From: Spirochaetes bacterium RBG_16_67_19
GTDB taxonomy: Bacteria > Spirochaetota > Spirochaetia > SZUA-6 > DRHE01
Assembly: GCA_001829505.1 (NCBI GenBank)
Contig: MIBK01000091.1
Span: 7,952-13,083 of the forward strand
Direction of reading: 5' to 3'
Length of the DNA stretch: 5,132 nucleotides
The notes under the pieces are model-generated. The model had not been told where the DNA came from. It saw only the letters and a list, made by a program, of their open reading frames with translations, and searched no databases. The translations under genes and the position numbers were made by a program. This document shows, piece by piece, positions 1 to 5,132 of the stretch (position 1 is the first letter of the stretch; the number at the start of each line of letters is the position of its first letter).

Positions 1-178
1 GTTCGCGGGCCCCGGCATCGGCCAGCTGATCGCGCCGGCGGCGGTCCTGGTAGTCGCGGGGGGCGTGTTCCAGCAGGTCGGCCAGGGTGCGGATGCCCAG
101 GTGAGCCAGGCGCCCCGCCAGGACGGGCCCGACCCCGCGCAGGGCCGTGACCGGGCGGCTGTCCTGGCCCGGGGGCAC
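1..178 (-). CDS. recG: ATP-dependent DNA helicase RecG, N-terminal fragment (runs off left edge)
   Basis: Translating the minus strand from a GTG at 178 gives 59 residues, open to the window edge. They contain LRGVGPVLAGRLAHLGI (about residues 13-29), followed by TLADLLEHAPRDYQDRRR. This matches the start of RecG, where a helix-hairpin-helix-like 'L.GVGp..a..L..lGi.t..DLL...Pr.Y.DR' stretch opens the wedge domain. From family knowledge, RecG is a cytoplasmic superfamily 2 helicase that regresses stalled forks and migrates Holliday junctions. Its helicase motifs would lie off the left edge and cannot be checked here. I chose GTG 178 because it lies just after the yggT stop (5 bases between), because the conserved motif begins soon after it, and because no ATG, GTG or TTG was found in frame over roughly the preceding 60 bases. 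No clear Shine-Dalgarno precedes it, so coupling to yggT translation is plausible. Only about the first tenth of the protein is present. Confidence 0.88.
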   Translation of the reverse strand, partial: MPPGQDSRPVTALRGVGPVLAGRLAHLGIRTLADLLEHAPRDYQDRRRRDQLADAGARE

Positions 179-183
179 GGGAG

Positions 184-762
184 CTAGAAAGGCAGGGCCA
201 GCAGGGCGGCGCGCAGGAGCCCGAACAGCAGCGCCCCCAGCAGGTGCGCGATGAGCAGCGCGACGATGACTACCACCAGCAGGTGCTCTTCCTTTGAAAC
301 CGGGCGCGGCAGCAAAGCGCGCGCGGCGGAAACCGCGGGCCGGACCAGGGCCTCCAGCAGCTCCCCGACGGGGTTCTCGTAGCGGCGGGTGAAAAGGCGG
401 AAGATCAGGCGCAGCGCGGCCGCCGCGATGAAAAGGATCAGCAGGAAGGAGAGACCGGACCACAGCGCACCGGCCAGCGTGCCGAGCAACAGGCCCAGGG
501 TGAAGCGGCCCCCGGCGGCGAGGGCCCTGCTCAGGTCCAGGGCCACGATCAGGACCAGGACCGCCGCCACCGCGGTGAAATCGAACAGCCCCCGGCGCAG
601 GAAACTGATCCCTCGGAACAGACGCAGGTAAGGGTCCGTGAAGCGCAGCAGCGCGCGCCAGCCGGGCCCCGAGGCCGAGCCGGGGAACCAGGAGAGCAGG
701 AATCGCATGGAGATCAGGATGATGTAGACCACCAGCAGGCCGGAGAGAAGGTGCCAGAACAT
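184..762 (-). CDS. YggT family (YlmG-like) integral membrane protein, two-repeat form
   Basis: This 192-residue, strongly hydrophobic protein has the internal duplication typical of the longer YggT proteins. Repeat 1 (about residues 5-80) carries the hallmark RFLLSWFP (20-27), then TDPYLRLFR (42-50) and a GLFDF turn (58-62) before the next membrane segment. Repeat 2 (about 105-185) is more diverged but keeps RLIFRLFTR (118-126) and LVRPAVSAAR (139-148) in equivalent positions. Membrane segments are likely near 5-26, 63-80, 88-122 (probably two close helices) and 160-187, with basic loops between them. Family members have been linked to potassium or osmotic tolerance in Escherichia coli and to nucleoid or division-related roles for YlmG in Gram-positives and plastids. 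No biochemical activity is established, so the specific role here is unknown. ATG 762 gives the canonical hydrophobic start. It lies 6 bases after the hom stop, with only a weak GCGGA-like ribosome site inside the end of hom. recG follows 5 bases after its stop. Confidence 0.9.
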   Translation of the reverse strand: MFWHLLSGLLVVYIILISMRFLLSWFPGSASGPGWRALLRFTDPYLRLFRGISFLRRGLFDFTAVAAVLVLIVALDLSRALAAGGRFTLGLLLGTLAGALWSGLSFLLILFIAAAALRLIFRLFTRRYENPVGELLEALVRPAVSAARALLPRPVSKEEHLLVVVIVALLIAHLLGALLFGLLRAALLALPF

Positions 763-768
763 GGCGCG

Positions 769-2058
769 CTATTCCGCCAGGATGCGGTAGTAGCGGGAGT
801 GCGGGTCGATGCCGGGAGCGGCACAGATATCCGCCAGTGCCTGCCGGGCCCGGGCTTCGGGTGCCTCGTCCACCAGCACGTACAGGTCGGAGGGCAGGCT
901 GCGGTCCTCCCACTTCTGGTGCACGCTCTCGATGTTGATGCCGTTGTCCGCCAGGCGCGTGGTCACCGCCGCCCAGATGCCCGGGCGGTTGGCGGTGATG
1001 AAATGGAAGAAGTAGCGGTGCTCCAGCTGGTCCCGGGGGAACAGTTCCAGCTTGCGGGCCGGGTCGAAGCGGGCCGTGTCCCGGCGCCCGGTCGCCTGGA
1101 TGGCCAGCAGCAGGTCACCCAGGTCGGAAGCCACCGAGGAGGCGGTGGGATCCCCGCCGGCCCCCTTGCCGATGAAGACCGCCGGGCCCATGAAGTCGCT
1201 GCGGGTCATCACCGCGTTCATCTCCCCGCGCACGAAGGACAGGGGGTGATCCTTGGGGACCAGGGCCGGAAAAACGGTGACCGCCGGCCGGCCCTCGTTC
1301 CAGCGGGCCGAGGCCAGCAGCTTGAACACGAAGCCGGCCGAGGAGGCGAACTCGATCTCCCCGGCGGTGATGCCGGTGATGCCCTCGACCAGCAGCTCTC
1401 GGTAGTCGATCCAGCCGCCGAAGGCGAAACTGGCCAGCAGGCTGATCTTGTGCGCCGAGTCCCCGCCGCCCACGTCCAGGGTGGGGTCGGCCTCGGCGAA
1501 GCCCGCCGCCTGCGCCTCGCCCAGGGCCTCGGCGAAGCTCAAAGAGCCCTCGCTCATGCGGGTCAGGATGTAGTTGGAGGTGCCGTTCACGATCCCCAGG
1601 ATCGAGGCCACCCGGTTGGCCACCAGGCTTTCCCGCACCACCTTGATGATCGGGATGGCGCCGCAAACGGCCCCCTCGAAGCGCAGCTCCACCCCCCGTT
1701 TCCGGGCCATGGTGAACAGCTCGTCGCCCCGCAGCGCCAGGAGGGCCTTGTTGGCCGTGATCACGTGCTTGCCCGCTTCCAGGGCGCCGCGGATCACCTC
1801 GTAAGCCACTCCCGTGCCGCCCACCAGCTCCACGATCACGGCGATGGAGGGATCGGCGGTGAGGGTGCGGTAATCGGGGACCACCTTCTGCCCGGGGAAG
1901 GCGGCCTGGACCTTTCCCGGGTCCTTCTCCGCCACGGCCGTGATGCCGGCCGCCACGCCGAACTTGCTCTGGAAAAGACCGCCATTGGCCTGCATCAGGC
2001 GGTAGAAGGCCCCCCCGACGGTGCCGAAGCCCACCAGGCCGACGTTCACTCTTTCCAT
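769..2058 (-). CDS. hom: Homoserine dehydrogenase with C-terminal ACT domain
   Basis: This enzyme catalyses NAD(P)H-dependent reduction of aspartate semialdehyde to homoserine, the cytoplasmic branch-point step to threonine and methionine. The 429 residues match the usual length of monofunctional bacterial enzymes with an ACT domain. The N-terminal Rossmann fold has GFGTVG (10-15), VELVGG (76-81) and TANKALLA (101-108, with the conserved Lys104). The dimerisation and catalytic domain has GIVNGTSNYIL (155-165). The family signature runs from Ala182 to Lys204, including Glu189, Asp195, Asp200 and Lys204, with the same spacing as the yeast catalytic Glu208, Asp219 and Lys223. A C-terminal ACT domain (about 349-427) contains NRPGIWAAVTTRLADNGINI. 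ACT domains of this family commonly mediate threonine feedback, which is inferred here. No aspartokinase domain is fused. I chose ATG 2058 because GGAGG lies 4 bases upstream and the GFGTVG motif starts at residue 10. The frame stays open to an ATG at 2193, but that 45-residue Gly/Arg/Pro-rich extension is just dnaE read out of frame. The start overlaps dnaE by 13 bases. Confidence 0.96.
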   Translation of the reverse strand: MERVNVGLVGFGTVGGAFYRLMQANGGLFQSKFGVAAGITAVAEKDPGKVQAAFPGQKVVPDYRTLTADPSIAVIVELVGGTGVAYEVIRGALEAGKHVITANKALLALRGDELFTMARKRGVELRFEGAVCGAIPIIKVVRESLVANRVASILGIVNGTSNYILTRMSEGSLSFAEALGEAQAAGFAEADPTLDVGGGDSAHKISLLASFAFGGWIDYRELLVEGITGITAGEIEFASSAGFVFKLLASARWNEGRPAVTVFPALVPKDHPLSFVRGEMNAVMTRSDFMGPAVFIGKGAGGDPTASSVASDLGDLLLAIQATGRRDTARFDPARKLELFPRDQLEHRYFFHFITANRPGIWAAVTTRLADNGINIESVHQKWEDRSLPSDLYVLVDEAPEARARQALADICAAPGIDPHSRYYRILAE

Positions 2059-5000
2059 ACATCCTCCACCAGCGGGGAGGAGCGCACGAGGGCCAGGACG
2101 TCCTCGGCGGCGGCCAGGGCGAGCTGCGGCGAGGCCTTGATCACGATTTCCCCGCCCGCCCCGTCCCCCCGGATGTGGAAATATACGGCACAATCCCCGG
2201 GCTTGCCTACCATGAGGTCGCGCAGGCGCAGGAACTCCTGCTCGTCGGCGGCGATGCAGGCGAAGCGCACATGCACCGCCCGGGGCGGGCGGGGGGCCAG
2301 GTCCTCGGGGGGCAGGAGGCGCTCCACCTTCAGCTTGGGATCCCCCCGGCTGCGGTCCAGGCGTCCCACCGCGGCCACCACCCGGTCCACGGCCAGCAGG
2401 GCCCGGGACTTCTCGAACACGTCCGCGAACACCACCAGCTCCACGGAGCCGCGCAGGTCTTCCAGCGCGGCGAAGGCCATGCGCCTGCCGTTTTTGGTGA
2501 CGATCTCCTTGACCTCTTTCAGCAGGCCGATCACGGTGAACAGGCGCTCCGTCGAGGCTTCACCCAGCGCACCCAGGTCCAGGTCGGCGCAGTCCTGGAT
2601 CTGCCGGCGGTACTTGTCCAGCGGGTGGCCGGAGAAGTAGAAGCCCAGGTTGAGGCGCTCGTGGTTCAGCGCCTCCAGCTGCGGCCACTCCGGCACCCGC
2701 TCCAGCGCCACCCGCAGGGCGGCCTCTTCCCCGAGGGCGTCGAAGAGCACGGTCTGGCCGAAGCGGCGCGCCTCCCGGGAGCTGGCCACCGCCTCCAGCA
2801 GGCGGTCCAGGTTGTGGGCCAGGGTGGCCCGGTTCTCCCCCAGGGAGTCGAAGACCCCGCAGGCCACCAGGGTCTCCACCACCTTGCGGTTCACCACCTT
2901 CAGGTCCAGGCGCTCCAGGAAATCCAGGAAGCCGGGGAAGGGCCCGCCCTTGGCCCGCTCGGCCAGGATCTGGTCCACGGCCGTGGTGCCCACGTTCTTG
3001 ATGCCCAGCAAGCCGAAGACGATCCGTCCCTCCTGCACCGTGAAGTTGCGCTCCGAGAGGTTGATGTCCGGCGGCAGGACAGCCAGGCCCATGGTCCGCG
3101 CCTCGCCGATGTACTCGGCCAGCTTGTCGGTGGAGGCGATCTCGTTGGTCAGGTTGGCGGCCATGAACTCGGCCGGGTAGTTGGCCTTCAGGTAGGCGGT
3201 GTGGTAGGCGATCAGGCTGTAGGCGGCGGCGTGCGACTTGTTGAAGCCGTAGCCGGCGAAGGGCACCAGCAGCTCGAAGATCTTTTCGGCCACCGCGGCC
3301 GCGTAGCCCTTGGCCGCGGCCCCCTTGACGAACTTCACCTTCTGCTTGGCCATCACCTCCGGCTTCTTCTTGCCCATGGCCCGCCGCAGGATGTCCGCCT
3401 CGCCCAGGGAGAAGCCGGCCACCTGGCGGGCGATCTCCATGACCTGCTCCTGGTAGACGATGACCCCGTAGGTCTCCTTCAGGATCGGTTCCAGCTCGGG
3501 CAGCGGGTAGCGGATCGGGGCGCGGCCGCGCTTGGCGTCCACGAACTGGTCGATGAACTCCATGGGCCCGGGACGGTACAGGGCGTTCAAGGCGATCAGG
3601 TCGAAGATGGTCTCGGGCTTGGTGCGCTTGAGCACCTCCTGCATGCCCTGGCTCTCGAACTGGAACACGCAGGTGCTGCGCCCCTGGCCCAGCAGGCGGA
3701 AGGTGGCCGGGTCCGCCTCGGGGAAGCTCTGCAGGGCCACCCCCCGGGCCTCCAGCAGGCGCAGGGTCTCCTTGATCAGGGTCAGGGTCTTCAGGCCCAG
3801 GAAGTCCATCTTCACCAGGCCGCACTCCTCCAGGTAGTCCATGGAGTACTGGGTGGTGATGACCTGGGTCTTGGGGTCGCGGTACAGCGGCACGTAGCTG
3901 GTCAGCTCGTCCCTGCCGATCACGATCCCGGCGGCGTGGGTGGAGGCGTGGCGGGCCAGGCCTTCCAGCTTCAGGCTCACCTCCAGGAGGCGCTTGTAGA
4001 CCTCGCCGCTTTCCGAGATCTTGGCCAGCTCCGGCTCCAGCTCCATGGCCTTGGTCAGGTCCATCTTCGGCCCGAAGGGGATCAGCTTGGCGATGCGGTC
4101 CGCCTCGGCGTAGGGCAAGTCCAGCACCCGGGCCACGTCCCGGATCACCGCCCGGGCCTTGAGCGTGCCGAAGGTGATGATCTGCCCCACGCGGTCCGCG
4201 CCGTATTTGCCGACCACGTAGTCGATGACCTCCCCGCGGCGCTCGAAGCAGAAGTCGATGTCGAAGTCCGGCAGGGACACCCGCTCCGGGTTGAGGAAGC
4301 GCTCGAACAGCAGCCCGTACTTCAGCGGATCGATGTCCGTGATCTGCAGGGAGTAGGCCGCCAGGGAGCCGGCCCCGGAGCCCCTGCCCGCCCCCACCGG
4401 GATGCCCCGCTCCCTGGCGTAGCGGATGAAGTCCCAGACGATCAGGAAGTAGCCGGTGTAGCCCATGGCGTTGATGACTTCCAGCTCGTAGTCCAGGCGC
4501 TGGCGGATCGCCGGGGTGGGCGGTGAGTAGCGCCGCTCCAGGCCCTGGCGGGCCACCTCCGCCAGGTAGCTGGCCAGGCTGTAGCCCTCCGGCACCTGGT
4601 AATGCGGGAGCAGCGGCCCGGGCAGGGGTATCTCCAGGCTGCAGGCCTCGGCGATGCGCACGGTGTTGTCCAGGGCCTGCGGCAGGTCGGGGAGGGCCCG
4701 CAGCATCTCCTCCCCGCTCTTGAAGTAGAACTCGGGATAGGCGAACTTCAGGCGCTGGCCCTCGCTCACCTTTTTATTCATGCCGATGCACAGCAGGATG
4801 TCCTGGGCGGCGGCGTCCTCGCGCGTGGCGTAGTGCACGTCGTTGGCGGCGGCCAGCGGGATGCCGGTGGAGCGGGAGATCTCGGCCAGGCCCTGGTTGA
4901 TCGCGGCCTGCTCGGGGATGCCGTGGTTGTGCACCTCCAGGTAGAAGCTCTCCGGGCCGAAGAGCTCCCGCATGAACAGGGCCCGGGCCCGGGCCTTGTC

Positions 5001-5132
5001 GGTTTCGCCCCGCATGATCAGGGAAGGGATCTCCCCTCCCATGCACCCGGACAGGGCCGTCAGGCCCTCGTGGTAGCGGGCCAGCAGCTCGTCGTCGATC
5101 CGCGGCTTGTAGTAGAACCCTTCCGTGTAGGC
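2046..5132 (-). CDS. dnaE: DNA polymerase III subunit alpha, DnaE type (N terminus off right edge)
   Basis: This is the catalytic subunit of the replicative polymerase. The frame is open to the right edge (AYTEGFYYKPRID, the conserved PHP stretch), giving 1028 residues. The ATG at 5042 is internal. Spacing from the catalytic motif suggests about 110 residues are missing, for a full length near 1140. In window numbering (residue 1 at 5132), the PHP domain runs to about 175, with SGC (Cys30) and NDVHY (Asp98, His100). The polymerase palm has PDFDIDF with catalytic Asp289 and Asp291, and VKMDFLGLK with Asp443. The Asp289-to-Asp443 distance of 154 equals that in E. coli (401 to 555). Next come LYRPGP (518-523), GKKKPEVM, GYGFNKSHAAAY (about 628-639), a helix-hairpin-helix GLLGIKNVG (707-715), a beta-clamp-binding pentapeptide QTVLF (793-797), an OB fold (about 863-941) and a short C-terminal domain ending VWKE. 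No intein or split is seen in this portion. It is DnaE rather than PolC because no exonuclease domain is inserted and the OB fold follows the polymerase. hom overlaps its last 13 bases. Confidence 0.98.
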   Translation of the reverse strand, partial: AYTEGFYYKPRIDDELLARYHEGLTALSGCMGGEIPSLIMRGETDKARARALFMRELFGPESFYLEVHNHGIPEQAAINQGLAEISRSTGIPLAAANDVHYATREDAAAQDILLCIGMNKKVSEGQRLKFAYPEFYFKSGEEMLRALPDLPQALDNTVRIAEACSLEIPLPGPLLPHYQVPEGYSLASYLAEVARQGLERRYSPPTPAIRQRLDYELEVINAMGYTGYFLIVWDFIRYARERGIPVGAGRGSGAGSLAAYSLQITDIDPLKYGLLFERFLNPERVSLPDFDIDFCFERRGEVIDYVVGKYGADRVGQIITFGTLKARAVIRDVARVLDLPYAEADRIAKLIPFGPKMDLTKAMELEPELAKISESGEVYKRLLEVSLKLEGLARHASTHAAGIVIGRDELTSYVPLYRDPKTQVITTQYSMDYLEECGLVKMDFLGLKTLTLIKETLRLLEARGVALQSFPEADPATFRLLGQGRSTCVFQFESQGMQEVLKRTKPETIFDLIALNALYRPGPMEFIDQFVDAKRGRAPIRYPLPELEPILKETYGVIVYQEQVMEIARQVAGFSLGEADILRRAMGKKKPEVMAKQKVKFVKGAAAKGYAAAVAEKIFELLVPFAGYGFNKSHAAAYSLIAYHTAYLKANYPAEFMAANLTNEIASTDKLAEYIGEARTMGLAVLPPDINLSERNFTVQEGRIVFGLLGIKNVGTTAVDQILAERAKGGPFPGFLDFLERLDLKVVNRKVVETLVACGVFDSLGENRATLAHNLDRLLEAVASSREARRFGQTVLFDALGEEAALRVALERVPEWPQLEALNHERLNLGFYFSGHPLDKYRRQIQDCADLDLGALGEASTERLFTVIGLLKEVKEIVTKNGRRMAFAALEDLRGSVELVVFADVFEKSRALLAVDRVVAAVGRLDRSRGDPKLKVERLLPPEDLAPRPPRAVHVRFACIAADEQEFLRLRDLMVGKPGDCAVYFHIRGDGAGGEIVIKASPQLALAAAEDVLALVRSSPLVEDVWKE
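2063..2067 (-). promoter_or_regulatory. Shine-Dalgarno sequence of hom, embedded in dnaE
   Basis: On the minus strand the bases read GGAGG, then ATGT, then the hom ATG at 2058, giving a 4-base spacer. This is a strong but slightly close ribosome binding site. The same bases encode the Glu-Asp near the end of DnaE (V-E-D-V-W-K-E-stop). Ribosomes finishing dnaE therefore cover the hom start, which favours translational coupling or re-initiation. The site settles the hom start at 2058 rather than the upstream ATG at 2193. An ATG at 2062 also overlaps the site, but it lies in a different frame from hom and directly abuts the GGAGG. Confidence 0.75.

Noticed and set aside
1115..2062. A 315-codon minus-strand open frame starting from the ATG at 2062
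   Set aside because: It overlaps hom in another frame and translates to low-complexity Gly/Arg/Pro sequence. It is a frame shadow of hom, although its ATG sits next to the same ribosome site.
2059..2193. An upstream in-frame ATG that would extend Hom by 45 residues
   Set aside because: The extension is Gly/Arg/Pro-rich, is out-of-frame dnaE coding sequence and lies upstream of a proper ribosome site. The Rossmann motif is correctly placed from the ATG at 2058.
751..2640. A 629-codon open frame on the plus strand, antisense to hom and the end of dnaE
   Set aside because: It is the complement of well-supported genes in a high-GC region where stops are rare. Its translation is rich in G, A, R, H and Q without any recognisable domain, and hom's conserved motifs fully explain the sequence.
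2560..3825. A 421-codon minus-strand open frame within dnaE
   Set aside because: It is a Gly/Pro/Arg-rich out-of-frame reading of conserved dnaE polymerase sequence and has no domain of its own.
2175..4526. A 783-codon open frame on the plus strand, antisense to dnaE
   Set aside because: It lies wholly opposite the conserved dnaE domains. Its composition (many Gln, His, Leu, Gly, Val, Asp) is that of an antisense shadow of a GC-rich gene, with no family resemblance.
5040..5042. An ATG at 5042 as the start of dnaE
   Set aside because: The same frame continues upstream to the edge with conserved PHP residues (AYTEGFYYKPRID through ALSGCM), so this methionine is internal.
4774..5046. A 90-codon minus-strand open frame within the dnaE PHP region
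   Set aside because: It is out of frame with the PHP motifs and has Gly/Arg-rich composition. The dnaE frame is continuous through this stretch to the window edge.

Overview
The window is a high-GC (roughly two-thirds G+C by eye) bacterial chromosomal segment. All four recognisable genes lie on the minus strand, so transcription runs from right to left. In that order they are: the 3' nine-tenths of dnaE (replicative DNA polymerase III alpha subunit, running off the right edge), a complete hom (homoserine dehydrogenase with a C-terminal ACT domain), a complete two-repeat YggT-family membrane protein, and the first 59 codons of recG (branch-migration helicase, running off the left edge).

The genes are packed with almost no spacing. 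dnaE and hom overlap by 13 bases, with hom's Shine-Dalgarno sequence inside the last codons of dnaE. hom and yggT are separated by 6 bases, and yggT and recG by 5 bases. No promoter, terminator, RNA gene, insertion sequence, CRISPR array or gap longer than 10 bases was seen. This looks like the interior of one polycistronic unit whose promoter lies beyond the right edge.

Functionally the unit mixes housekeeping roles: chromosome replication (DnaE), the branch-point step to threonine and methionine (Hom), a membrane protein of poorly defined role (YggT) and stalled-fork or recombination processing (RecG). DnaE and RecG both act at replication forks. Hom and YggT have no obvious mechanistic link to them, so co-transcription probably reflects housekeeping co-regulation rather than a pathway.

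The lineage cannot be fixed from the sequence alone. The DnaE is of the DnaE type (PHP, polymerase, HhH, then OB near the C terminus), not PolC. Its wording around the catalytic motif, together with a two-repeat YggT, would be compatible with a GC-rich spirochaete, but that is a weak guess. I found no convincing sign of a new biological system. The region reads as ordinary core genome, and the findings below are modest points.
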